Source: Endothia cerciana
Lineage: Eukaryota > Ascomycota > Sordariomycetes > Diaporthales > Cryphonectriaceae
Assembly (NCBI GenBank): GCA_026119935.1
Contig: JALRMH010000049.1
Location: forward strand, 1 to 64,000
Length of the DNA stretch: 64,000 bases
Reading direction: 5' to 3'
The translations under genes and the position numbers were made by a program. A model generated the notes under the pieces. That model was not told where the DNA came from. It did no database searches and saw nothing but the letters and a program-made list of their open reading frames with translations. Positions within the stretch are counted from its first letter, which is position 1; each line of letters begins with the position of its first letter. Positions 1 to 11,756 of the stretch are shown here, in pieces.

Positions 1-72
<72 letters not shown>

Positions 73-112
73 CCCCCGCCCCCCGCCCCCCCCCCCCCCC
101 CCCCCCCGCGCC
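1..112. repeat. Poly-C tract at the window edge
   Basis: The window opens with 71 consecutive C residues, followed by C broken only by isolated G up to about position 112. It is not a fungal telomere repeat (no CCCTAA units). It is either a true homopolymer or an assembly or polishing artefact. Shorter C/G runs of 9-14 nt recur in non-coding DNA across the window. Confidence 0.95.
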
Positions 113-823
113 TCTCGTCATAATCCCCGGCGGTGGCCCCTGTGAGAGTGGGCACCGGCTATCAAGGTGGAACGAGTCAGAGTTTGTCAAACCTGGAAGC
201 GAATTCCGTGTATGCGATCTCTTGAGGTGGCTCCGTAATGGGTCTGTTGTTGGACTGAGAAGTGATGTTCGCTCACTGTTTTGAAGGCCCGGCCGAATTG
301 ATGGAGATGAACGTCTTCCTTCCTATTGCGGCTTGGACATAGTATAGGCCCCTCTGCATAGTCGGTTTTCACCTCACCCAAGAAACAACCGTACCAGCTT
401 TCCATTCTCATCATTTAGGTCAGCTCACGTGTGGATATCTCGTCCTCTCTCCCATTTCTGCTTTCTGCACTTTCCCGGGGGGTCTTCCTCACCATGTACA
501 GTCTTCTCCTACGCAAGCCTTGAAGAATTGAACCTCTTAGGAGCTCGGGCGTTCTCTGAACGTGATCGCTCCTCCTCCTCCTCCTCCTCCTCCTCCTCCT
601 CCTCCTCCTACTTTCTTCCTCACCCAAACGGACGGTCCACCTCACAGCACGTGGTAGGCGTGGGCAGAAGCCAGAACAAGTGGTCCTGCTGTGGAGTCGT
701 GCCCTCTCAGACTATCCACGCCATCCATCGCAGCGACGTCAGCTCACATTGACCCCGTTTTGGCCCCCCCCCTTCTGAACATCCGAACGACGACACTCAC
801 AGAAACCACGCGGAATCGACAAG
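113..823. other. Non-coding upstream region with (TCC)n microsatellite
   Basis: I see no gene in this stretch. A TCC/CTC triplet run of about 40 nt lies near 569-609. The last 200 nt are pyrimidine-rich and probably form the promoter and leader of the membrane-protein gene starting at 824. Confidence 0.6.
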
Positions 824-2290
824 ATGGCAGGCTCGACGAGGGATACCGACCCCTTCCCGGGGCAAATCATACCCCTCACCGACAGAGATGAGGTATACCA
901 GTTCATATGGTGCTCAAGCATCTTCTGTGTCCTGGTGGCGATATGGACGGGCCTACGCATCTACTCGAGACAGGTGAGGCAGATGCCTCTAGGGATCGAG
1001 GACATGCTGTATGCAATCTCCGTCACCACCTTCTACGGCTTCATCGTGGCCCTGTACATGGCGGTCTATCTTGGTGGAGCGGGCTGGCACATGGATGAGC
1101 TGAATAAGTGGCACGTCGCCCGACTGACGCAGGTGAGTACTCGGGAGTTGTTTCGGGGGCGGAGGTGAACGCACAGGTGGACTGACCAGCATGCTTACCC
1201 TCTCTACAGTCATTCCTCATGATCCAGTGCCTCTACGGCATGTCGATGTGTACGGTCAAGTGGTCCATGCTCTTCATGTTGAAGCGCATATTTTCCATCA
1301 GGTACTTCAGGGTCCGTGCCTGCCGTCAACACACCATCTCCGCCCTCGTGTCCCGCTGACATCTTGTCCTTCCAGATCGCCACCTGGGCCATAATAGGAA
1401 TGCAGGCGGCCTGGCTCCTCCAGACGGTCCTGATCGGATTCCTCATCTGCCGTCCCGTCGAGAAGAATTGGGATCCCACCGTCGAGGGGACGTGTGGCAA
1501 CCGGATCGCCGGGTACACATCGGTCAGCGTTGTCAACGTGATCGTCGACATCCTGATGCTCGTGCTCCCGCTGCCCATGATCTTTAACCTCCAAGTGAAG
1601 CCAGGCTACAAGGTCGGCCTCTATAGCATTTTCGGCATTGGCATAGTCACGGTTGTGTTCTCAGTTGTACGGCTTTTCTCACTCAACTCGATCGACTTCA
1701 ACGACTTCTCGTATACCGTGGTGGACGTCATGATCTGGACGTCTGCCGAGAATGGCGTTATCATACTGGTGGCTTCTTCTGCGCTCCTCCGACCCGTCTT
1801 CGACAAAATGTTCCATGGCCTTCTGTCTCTCTCGGGGACCAGGAACAGACTCGGAACGTCGCATCAATACCCTTACGGGCAGAACAGTCGGTCAGGGCTA
1901 GGTATGGGCAACAGGATGCGCAAGGAATTTGTTTCTGTGGGCGACGGCACCGAAGCCAATGGGGTGAGTTACCACATTGCCATATCCCCGCCCTGTCTTG
2001 TTCCCCCCCCCCCCTCCTCCCCGGACGGAGGTACATATTTCGTCCCCGTCATTCTGCGGATGCCACCATGTTGAGAATGGCGGCTGACCTATCATGTTGT
2101 TTCCTCGTAGTCCGACGACTTCCTCGAACTTGGCGATATGGGCCCCAGGACAGAGATCACGGCCGGCACGCGTCACAGCCAAGGCACCACACTCAACAGT
2201 TTTCCGGCGGAGGCGAGCGGCGAGCAATCGCAAGACGGGAGGAAGGCCATCATCAAGGTCAAGCAAACGGTCGAGCAGACGTACGAGTGA
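824..2290 (+). CDS. SAT4-family rhodopsin-domain integral membrane protein
   Basis: Four exons join in frame: 824-1132, 1210-1311, 1376-1963 and 2111-2290, giving 392 aa. Introns are GTGAGT...ACAG, GTCCGT...CCAG and GTGAGT...GTAG. The N-terminal half carries about seven hydrophobic segments, starting near residue 25. The order and spacing fit the fungal rhodopsin-domain (SAT4, PTH11-like) family: an extracellular N-terminus, a polar loop with RxYSRQ after TM1, and a W-rich outer loop. The last 120 residues are a hydrophilic cytoplasmic tail ending in a charged stretch near IKVKQTVEQTYE, a common ending in this family. The family is usually annotated as putative fungal GPCR-like receptors of the plasma membrane; ligand and function are unknown. 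ATG 824 is preceded by a purine (AAGATGG). The family call is good, the physiological role is unknown. Confidence 0.85.
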
Positions 2291-4047
2291 TCGTGGGCGG
2301 GTGTGGGCTGTATTGAAAAGGCGACTTGCTCTTTGTACCGGTGTCCCGGAAGATAGGGGAGGTTGTGTTGCAGAAAAGCACTGTTTTATTTGGCGACATA
2401 CATAAGACACTATTAATTATCATTCACGAGATATACCATCAACCTGCGTCTGCGGGCCACGGAGGGGGGGTGTGGGTTCAGAAGCTTGTTGGTCTGTGGG
2501 GGCCGGAGCACCTTGCTGGCCGTGGAATATTGTAGAAGCCCCGTCTCATCGTCTTGTTCCCAGGCTGGTATCCCTATCTCCAAATCACTCTGCATACCTC
2601 GTCGCGAGCCAGAGTCCTCCGTCCCATTCGTCCCAGGTAAAGTAACCGTCAAAAGCGGGTCACGAGGGAGTACGCCACTCGCAACCGCACCTATGCACGC
2701 GTAGCCAACGGCGGACCCCACAGCAGCTGAGACGAGAGAACGGCATATAGATGCAGTGCAACCCAATCCTGATGCGGTACAGTATAGTACAAACCACACT
2801 CACCGCCGTGCTGCCTTCGAACACACTCCAATGGTAAACTTTGCGCCCCATCCCCATCTCGATCCTGTCCCATTTTGAGTATTGATTGCCCCCTCGACGA
2901 TCAGCCGTCCACATGTTCGTTCAATCCGACCCCACAGGCCGCAGAATTGGTCAAGATGAGAAGTTTGATGGTCATGAGGCCTTGGCGTCCGGCCTCTGTC
3001 GGCGCCACCATCCGTTCCGGAGCGTCCGGAGGAGATGCCTCGCCCCACTTGCTTCCGGCGCGGGTGAGGGTGTACTATGTATGTATGAAGTCATAACAAC
3101 GTGAGCATGGGGTCATTCTCTGGCCTCGGCCTTTGGGATTCCCCCCCCCTCCGTTACAATCCCATGAGGGTCAGGCACCATTCCGTACTTTTCCCCTCTT
3201 CCAGCCTCCCTACTATAGTACCGCTGCACCTTCACTACGGCCCAGAGAATTCCGTAGAAGCCGGCGCTGGCCCCGGAACCCTGGTTCGTCTCCTCAGCAC
3301 GTTACACCGAGACCGACGTCGGAACCCCTGGGAGCCTTCACAGGGCGCGATGTTCCTTCTTGGGGCGAGAATATTCCAGCATATCGGCGATCATATGACC
3401 AGCTGACTCAACAGACATGATTGTCATACCACATGCGCCTGCTCAAACGCAGCAAATCGACGATGAGTGTCCCGGGCGGCGGGGTTGCAAGATCCTCACA
3501 GTGACGAGCTGCACGTCTTCTGCGTCAGACCTATCAGGGCTCGACACCTCCGGAGGGCTTCCGCCGGCGGCGACGCTTTGAAAACCGGGCGGGGGGGGGG
3601 GGGGGAAGATAGGGTCGGCTTCTCTCGCGAAACGCGAAGCCGGCTGCCCACTGACCTCACGATGATGTCTGTTCATTGGCTTGCTGGAACGCTCGGATGC
3701 ATCGCAGACGGGGTTACCTTCCTAATCACCAGTCCGGCCCCTCCGGCTTTGTGCATACGGGCGAGGTGTGATGTGTGCATTTTCGCTACTCGCCCCAAGG
3801 TTCGCCGGTGGGGTTGCGCGCAGGTATAAGGACAGCCCGCCCTCGCATCATGTCTGTGCGTGAAGGTTCTCTCCTGCCTCGGCCTCATCACACCATCAAT
3901 AAGTATCATCAAATGAGCAGCAGTCTCCTCAGAGGTTGTCTGCTCCGTGACTAGTTGTCTTTCCTGATCAAGCCCCCGACCAGCTAACAGTGCCTGTCAT
4001 AATCATCACCACCGCTCAGACCAGATTCCTAGCAGGACGTCGACAAG
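2291..4047. other. Intergenic region, no gene recognised
   Basis: Neither strand shows a convincing gene. A G14 homopolymer lies near 3591-3604 and a C-run near 3141. The right end is the promoter of the opsin-like gene at 4048. Confidence 0.5.
3823..3831 (+). promoter_or_regulatory. TATA-like element upstream of the opsin-like gene
   Basis: GGTATAAGG lies about 220 nt upstream of ATG 4048 and is followed by a CT-rich leader. A TATA box of this sort fits a strongly inducible fungal promoter such as those of Hsp30/Yro2-type genes. This is inferred from sequence only. Confidence 0.4.
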
Positions 4048-5060
4048 ATGTTTCTAGGAGCAAGGAAGAACGATGCCCTCAACATCAACCCGCCTTCGGG
4101 TGACGAGCACCTAACCGTCAACGGCTCTAACTGGCTGTGGGCCGTCACTGCCGTCCTCACCCTCGAATTCGTGAGTATCCTTTGGACCACTCCAGGCCTA
4201 GTACAAGGGGCGGAGAGGCGCTGACTTCCGCGCAACAGGTTGCCTTCTTCGTCCTCTCGGCCATTCGCAAGGGCGAGAGGATTTTCCACTACCTGTTCAC
4301 AGTGACACTGCTCGTAGGGTCCATCGCCTACTATGCCATGGCCGCCGACCTCGCATGGGATGTTATCGGCCAGGTCGACCACCCGTGGAATGGCGACCGC
4401 CAGATCTTCTTCGCTAAATATGTATACTGGGTTGTGTCCTTCCCCGCGTTGAGCATTGCGCTGGGTCTCATCAGTGGCGTCTCATGGGCCACGATCTTCT
4501 ACGACGTGGCCTTATCCTGGACCTGGTAAGCACGCTTTTCACAATACCTGCAGGGCCCTATGATGGCAGGCGGCCCGGCTTACACAAAAACCTCCACCAG
4601 GGTCCTCTCATACCTCTTCACGGCCTACACGGACTCCACCTACAAGTGGGGCTTCTTCGGCTTCGGCACCGTCGCGTGGCTGCTCCTCGCCTTCGAGACC
4701 TTCTTCGGGGGCCGCCGCTCCCTCGCGGCCCGCGACCTGGGCGCCGTCCGCACGCACCACCTCGGCCTGTCGGCCTGGGCCAACCTCCTGTGGCTCAACT
4801 ACGTGATCGCCTTCGGCATCTCCGATGGCGGCAACGTCATCGGCGTGACCGGCAGCTTCATCTACTTCGGCATCCTGGACGTGCTGCTGGTCCCCGTCAT
4901 CGCTCTCGCGTTCCTCTTCCTGGCGCCCCGCTGGGACTACGGCCGGATGAACATCGCCTTCACGCAGTACGGCCGCGTTCAGGCCGCGCCCGGGACGTTC
5001 CCCGAGAAGAACACCGCTGCACCCGAGGGCGGCCCTGTCGCTGACTCTGCTGCCGTCTAG
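4048..5060 (+). CDS. Opsin-related protein, Hsp30/Yro2/Mrh1 type
   Basis: Exons 4048-4170, 4239-4525 and 4601-5060 give 289 aa with seven membrane helices. Helix C reads RQIFFAKYVYWVVSFP, which aligns with the RQIF-(R/K)Y-xxW-P signature of microbial-rhodopsin-fold proteins. The proton-acceptor Asp and the preceding Arg of pumping opsins are replaced by Tyr and Lys. Helix G reads YFGILDVLLVPVIAL; the Schiff-base Lys expected a few residues after LDV is Val. The protein therefore should not bind retinal, and belongs to the opsin-related or Hsp30-like branch, thought to be stress-induced plasma-membrane proteins that modulate the H+-ATPase. The C-terminal tail is soluble and Pro/Ala-rich. The second intron could be misjudged by one of several nearby AGs; 4526-4600 keeps the frame and joins TG|G into Trp. 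Confidence 0.88.
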
Positions 5061-8048
5061 GGGAGACCACGAGGCGGCAGAAAGCTAAACCAGGCAAGCG
5101 TATTGCCCTCGGGAGGGAAGAGGGGGGGGGGGATGGAGAACTCGGCTCGGGGTGTCCGTCCGAAACCCGAGTCGACGAGGAACGATACGCTTCGGGAAAG
5201 AAAGAGAAACAGGAGTCGACGGCAGTGATACCACCCTCGCTATGAATTTCATGCCTTTATGCTTATGTTGAGATACCGGTATACCCTCTTTTATTCATGT
5301 CACGGAGACCTGGGGGTACGGGGGGTGGAAGTCTGTCGTCTCGTGTCACGAAAACGAACTCTACCTTCAAAGTTGTCGCCCTTATGACAGGGTACTTGGC
5401 TAATATTTAATGGAAAAGAAAAAGAAAAGTTGGTATCCCCTCTCAGTCCTTTTATCACACCCCCCAGCGCATGGAACAACAACCGTAATCGTCTCCCGAC
5501 TGATCCTGCCGGGCCGAGACCAGTTGCTATATCCTCGGCGAGACGTTCAGTGCATGAAGAAATCCCAGTCCACACCGATATGCAGCCGAGAAGACGGCAG
5601 CCAAAGGTGTGGGCCGGCACCCCGAAGGAGGTATGGTGTGCCGTGAAGTAGGTAACATAGTAGCTTTCTTGAGCCAATACAACAGATAAGGTTGGACCAG
5701 GAGATTTCTCGCCTCAGCCTCCCCCGTTGCTCTCTTAACCTTCTTTACTTCGACCACCCGTACGCGCCGCGTGAGCCAACCGACTGGCGATGGCAGGAGG
5801 TTTGGCTTAAAAGTAAAATGGCCGCTGAGCAGACTCCTGGCCATGTCGCTTCGGCAGCTCATCCAGCAGGCATCGTCAATGACGAGACCACAGCCCTGGA
5901 CTTCAACGGCTATCTATACCCTCTATGTGACAGGACAGTCGGTTCCAGATGAGCTCAAGCGGATCCTGACCGGAGCATAGATCGTGGAGCCAGGCGCTGT
6001 CCTTGACCCTGAGAAGAGACGGACATATCATAACCACCAGACTGGTAGATAGTACTGGTTTCCGAATGACCCAGGAGGTTGGTTGCCTTTAGGAAGAGCG
6101 CTGTCCTCTCTCCCTCTTCTCCTTCAATCTCTGGGCAGCAATGGGGCGTCATCTAGCTAACAGCAGACCCTACCGCCGAGACTTTTCCGCACGGAAGAAC
6201 TATAAACAGGGCTGATCGAGGCTGGGCTTATGGATGTTGTCGAGGATGTGATAACCCTGCCGGGAAATTTCTAGCCCACCAATCCCAAGTTCCAGGACTC
6301 GTGACGGTGGTTGCCGTTGAGTGCTGCTCAGGGCATTCGCGACATCGGCCGGAAGTTCTCTCGGTGCCTGGGACTCGCTCTAGGGGAAATTGAGCAGCTG
6401 GTGAACTAGACTGAGAGAGAGAGAGAGAGAGAGTCGCAACCTCGATTTCCACGGCTCACCCCGGTGTAACCCCTGGGCAATTCCTATTGTACCTGCGAGC
6501 TTCTTGGGCCTCAGAACTGGTAGTGACATAGATTGGCAGATGCATTGTCTCTTGCCGAAAAATTCACCAGCAGAGGTCGCCGGAGGCAGAGTGGTGGCTC
6601 AGGATAGCGTAGGCTCAAAGCAAGCCGAGGACTATCACGGCTGCGGCTTCTGTTTGTGGGAAATCAATGTCTATAGAAGATGATCGGGGAAGATTGGGGG
6701 GTTTCCAAGTTGTCAAGACAATGATCGGGTGTGGGAGAAATTTAGGCTTCTCAGTTAATCAGACGGCTGATCTTGTGATTCTAAGGACCATTAGTACACA
6801 GGAATAAAAGTCAGCCTGTTCATCCAGTTGAATAAAAGGGTCTCCTCTAAAGCATACAGACCATGCTGAAACAAGGAATGGTGTTTCCGTGAACGAGGTC
6901 TCTCTCTCATGATGAGATATACTTTCAACTGCCAAAAGTATGAACTCCCGGAATTGGAACATTTGTCTGGTCCGGGATGGCTTTGAGGATCGCAGACCAC
7001 TTGAGCGATTGTTTTTCCAGTATGCTGTTCCTCAGGGTGCCAGTCTACTTCCTGTGACCGTGGTCCCTCAGCGGCAGCCGTGCCACCACCACCCTGTGTT
7101 GTCGCAATGGCCCGGGTGTGGACTAGAGCAACTTGCCCTCGATACGGCCATTATCAGTGTATACTGAGCGTCTAATATGATAAGAAAGATGGGACAGCAT
7201 GATGTATAAGCTGCTGGCCAGCTTCCTTTCCCCTGGCGAAAAACAGGGCGCTGTTATTCAACTCCAATAGCGGTCCAGAGTTCCAGATGACATCGTCCTG
7301 TGATTGCGAGCGGAGGATGACTGCTCAAGCCGCACACCATCTGCATACCGGGACTCAGATGCTATAATACATATTTTGTGATGAAGATCCGAAGTAAAGG
7401 AGAGTCGCACCACAGTAGGTCTTATAATAGAAGAGGAACGTCGAATGAGGATCTGTGCCGATGGGGGGGGGGGGGCGCGTGCTGCGTTCCAGGCATCTGG
7501 GTGGTGCTCTGCTACTGTCTTACGTACTATGGCATGCACTGCTGCATGTGAGGCGGAACCCCTGTCAGCCCTCTAGAGTGCTCTGATGACCAAAGAAAAC
7601 GTGGCACATGCCATGCAAGACAGTGGGCCAGTCCGGCTCCGTCTAGTGCACTATTGGCACCCATCAGCCTTGACAATCGAGTCCACAGCATGATATCAGT
7701 GCCTACCGGTACCTTCCTAGCACGGTAGCTAGCCGCCACGATACGAACTCAGCCAGGCCATTCTCGTCGTTACATGCTGGTCCTGGAGGCACCAGAATCC
7801 CAGTGTGTGGGCAGTACAAGTAGTTCAATATCTCATCCTCTGCCCCCTTCCGGAAACTCCCCTCGCGATACTGTCACGACTCCTCGCTACGCTCCAGGCC
7901 CGACACCCTCGGGCTGCGCACCAAGCAGGTCCACAAAACACCTCAGCCACGGCTCTGTCCCAGACATCGACTGGTGCCTCGGGCAGAGGAGGGAGGATAA
8001 GGCCCATACCAACTCAGCCAGCACCGCAGGGGTCGGCGGTGACGGCGT

Positions 8049-8079
<31 letters not shown>

Positions 8080-8203
8080 GGAGCAGTACGAGCTCGCCGA
8101 CTACCCGCAGGTCTCGGCGCGGCGCGAGTACGAGGAGGAAGAGGAGGCGCGGAGAGCAGCCAAGAGGGCCGAGAAGCGCCGCTGGCTCGAAGACAGGGAC
8201 GAG
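5061..8203. other. Long intergenic region without a recognised gene
   Basis: About 3.1 kb with no convincing coding sequence. It contains a (GA)n stretch near 6413-6432 and a G-run near 7465. The right end (7805-8203) is open in the frame of the downstream SPX transporter but has no ATG, and includes a CAG tract at 8049-8078 (see findings). Confidence 0.5.
8049..8078 (+). repeat. (CAG)n trinucleotide tract upstream of the SPX transporter
   Basis: Ten CAG units lie about 125 nt before the transporter ATG. In the transporter frame they would read as poly-Ala, but no in-frame ATG precedes them, so they most likely lie in the 5' leader. Confidence 0.85.
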
Positions 8204-11014
8204 ATGAAGTTCTCCCACAGTATCCAGTTCAACGCCGTCCCGGACTGGAGCAGCCACTACATCGCCTACAGCAACCTCAAGAAACTGTGTGTCCCCTCAC
8301 CGCGTCCCCTCCCCCACCCTCCCCCCGAGACGGTCTCAGCATGGTGACCTCCAGCTGACTTGCTTCCCGACGTCAGGATTTACCAACTCGAGAAGGCCAT
8401 CCACCAGACCAACCATTCCCACGCCGGCGATGCTGAGTCCCGGCCACTCATACCCTCCGACGACCCCGAGGGCGTCTTCAAACGCGCCCTTGACGTCGAG
8501 CTCGAGAAGATCACCTCGTTCTACCAGATCAAGGAGCGCGAACTGATCGACGAGGTGAACCACCTGCTGCGTGACGTCGGGCGCTTCGATGAGGAAGACG
8601 GTGGGAACGGCGTGGCCGAGAGGCCCACGACAGGCCACAGCGGCATCAGTGGACCGAGCAGACAGCCTGGTGGGCGGAGGGGCAGCGCGCTGAGCCACCG
8701 CTCTACCGAGGACGGCGTCGAGGAGGATAGCGATGATGACGAGGACGGTGACGAGACGACCGCGCTGACGGCGCCGTCGAGCCGCAAGCGCCGCGTCAGT
8801 CTATTGAGCGGGCGCCGCAAGTCGGCGCCGGGGGCAGCTGTGACGGACATGACGGCATCAACGGAGCTTACGAGATCGATGCGCCGGATGAGCAACAGCT
8901 ACGACGACTACGAGCAGGCGGTGCTGTATTCCGGCGGCATCATGCTCAAGAAGCGCATCGTCGGTCTGTATGTGCAGCTCTGCGAGCTGAAGAGCTTCGT
9001 GCAGCTGAACAAGACGGGGTTCCGCAAGGTCCTGAAGAAGTTCGACAAGATCCTGGACCGGCGGTACAGGCCGGTGTACATGGAGAAGTTTGTCGAGCCG
9101 GCGTACCCGTTCCAGGAGGCCACGATGCGAGGCATTGAGGAGAGCATCTCCAACATGGAGCAGGCCTACACCGAGATCGTGACGAACGGCAACGAGGAAG
9201 CGGCGAAGAAGGACCTCCGGAGCCACCTCCGTGAGCACGTTGTGTGGGAACGGAACACCGTGTGGAGAGACCTCATAGGCATGGAGCGCAGGGCGGAGGC
9301 TGCAAGCTTGGGCCGTGCGCTACTGGGCAGAGGTGATGCGGTCAAGACGAGGCTCCAGGGCGATGATGACGACACCCCCGAGACCAAGCAGATTGTGACG
9401 CCTGTCGGGAGGTTTACATGTCCCGTCTGGCTGTTCAGCTCTGCCATGTTTACCTTGCTCCTCATCCTCGCGGTGTTCTTCGTGCTGCTGTTCGTCCCGA
9501 TCATGGAGAGGCCGGAGCAGCAGAACTGTCTAGCGATGCTGGTCTTTGTGAGCTTATTGTGGGCGACCGAGGTGAGTTGACAGTACCCGTGCGATGGGAC
9601 GGAGGGGCGCTGAAAACTGATCTGCGCGCCCAGGCGATACCGCTTTTCGTCACCTCCCTGACGATTCCGTTCCTGTGCGTCCTTCTCAACGTCATCGTAG
9701 CGGAACAGCCTCCACACGACAGGCTGGACTCCAAGAAGGCGACGGCGTACATCTTCTCTGCGATGTGGACGCCCGTCATCATGCTCCTGCTTGGTGGCTT
9801 TACGCTCGCTGCTGCGCTGTCCAAGTGCAAAATTGACAAGCGCATTGCCACCTTTGTGCTCAGCAAGGCCGGAACCACGCCGAGGACGGTACTTATTGCC
9901 AACATGTTCGTGGCTGCATTTGCGAGCATGCTGATCAGCAATGTGGCTGCCCCAGTGCTGTGCTTCTCTATCATTGAGGTGAGTGGTAATTGCTATTATA
10001 AATGTCATGAGGACCACGAACTGACAGGGTTCCAAGCCTATGCTCCGCAACCTCCCCTCGGACTCCGACATGTCCAAAGCCGTCATTATGGGTATAGCGC
10101 TCGCATCCAATATCGGCGGCATGCTCTCACCCATCGCCTCACCGCAGAACGTCGTGGCACTGGGCATCATGGTTCCCGAGCCCGGTTGGGGTCAGTGGTT
10201 CTTCATCGTCATCCCTGTCGGCGTCGTCTCGATCTGTCTCATTTGGATCCTGCTGCTCGTCACCTTCCGTCCCGGCCGCGGCACCACTATCGTCCCTATC
10301 CGCCAGGTGCAGGATAAGTTTACGGGCGTGCAGTGGTTTGTCTCGATCGTCACGATCGCGACCATCGCCCTGTGGTGCGCGAGTCACCAGCTCGAGTCGG
10401 TCTTTGGTGACATGGGCGTTGTTGCCATCATTCCGATTGTACTGTTCTTCGGTGTCGGGATCCTGACCAAGGAAGACTTCAACAACTTCCCCTGGACCAT
10501 CATCATCCTCGCAGCCGGTGGGCTGTCCCTCGGCAAGGCGGTCAAGTCCTCTGGTCTCCTCGACACCGTCGCCATTGCTATTTCTCACCGCGTGGAGGAG
10601 ATGAGTCTGTATGGCGTGCTGGTGGTGTTCTCGTGCCTGATCCTGGCCATTGCAACATTCATCAGCCACACTGTTGCGGCCTTGATCATACTGCCGCTGG
10701 TCTACGATGTCGGGGCGTCGATGGAGGAGCCGCACCCGAACCTGCTGGTCATGGCGGGTGTCTTGATGTGCTCTGCTGCGATGGGGCTGCCGACGAGCGG
10801 ATTCCCGAACATGAGTGAGTACCGTATCGTTGATGCCTTGACTGCGGGAGCGTTGCTGACTTCGTCTTTAGCTGCGATCATGAAGGAAGACCCGGCCGGG
10901 CAGAGATACCTCAAGGTCAAGCATTTCATCAGCAGGGGTGTGCCGAGCAGTCTCATCACGCTCGTTGTGGTGGTCACCCTGGGCTACGGGGCGATGAGAG
11001 TCAGTGGCATGTAG
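8204..11014 (+). CDS. SPX-domain low-affinity phosphate transporter (Pho87/Pho90/Pho91-like)
   Basis: Exons 8204-8286, 8377-9571, 9634-9978, 10037-10814 and 10872-11014 give 847 aa. The start MKFSHSIQFNAVPDWS is the canonical SPX N-terminus, with the initiator region forming part of the inositol-pyrophosphate pocket. The basic helix KKRIVGLYVQLCELKSF and LNKTGFRKVLKKFDKI (about residues 220-255) complete the domain. From about residue 380 a citrate/sulphate-type (SLC13, ArsB/NhaD fold) transporter domain follows with 10-12 TM segments, including the TSGFPNM motif near the end. This arrangement matches Pho87/Pho90/Pho91. Pho90-type proteins act at the plasma membrane and Pho91 exports phosphate from the vacuole; I cannot choose between them. 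A Ser/Asp/Glu-rich insert lies between the SPX helices (about residues 90-180). Confidence 0.93.
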
Positions 11015-11756
11015 TTATTTCTCTCAAGGCGTATGCTAGAGTACACGGACGTCTATGTTGTTGGGTTCTGCTGCTTGGAGAAATTCGGAGTTTCTGAACG
11101 GCCCTGGGATGAGCGTGTCGGCATAAGACTGGCGTCAAAGGCGGGAGGTGAACATCTGCTGGACAAGCTTGGGTGGTGGTACAGGAGTACAGAATCTCTC
11201 TTATAACATACGAGGTGGGCATAGAAGCGATATATATATATATATATATTGTCACTTGAATAGAGGTTTGGATTGAGGATGATTTTATAATCAACAAGAA
11301 CTATGAATAATACAACAGCCTTGTTCTTTTTCTATTTGACTCGAGGAGAGAAAAACAGAGAAAGAAGGAAAAAAAAGAAGAGGGGGGAGGGAAACAAGAA
11401 GAAAGGAAAGGAAAAAAAAAAGGGGGGGGAGGGGGGAAAGAGGTTATCTGAGGAGCCAATCCGCAGAGTATGGAAAGAGCTGAGAGCGTGTCTGGAAACT
11501 ATTGTGGTCATACCAAGTCACTCGGCCCGCAGTCCGCAAACCGCTGGGAGCTGCTTGGTCCTCGCGGGGATTCAACAATACTAGCAAGCTCCACGGACAG
11601 CTTGTACCGTACTTCTGCAACACCAAGTCACCGACCCAGCAGGTATCTGCCTTCTCGTCGCGACAGTGCGATCATCACAACACAAGTCCTGATGTCCTCA
11701 TAGCGAGTCCGGTTTTAGATGCCGCTGCCAGTCAGCGCATCTCCGCAGCAGCAGCG
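11015..11756. other. Intergenic region with (TA)n and purine-rich stretch
   Basis: No gene seen. A (TA)n run lies at about 11231-11249, and a purine (A/G) tract at about 11342-11450 with runs of A and G. The right half is the Vps39 promoter. Confidence 0.55.

Noticed and set aside
1..112. Poly-C as a telomere
   Set aside because: No CCCTAA/TTAGGG units are present.
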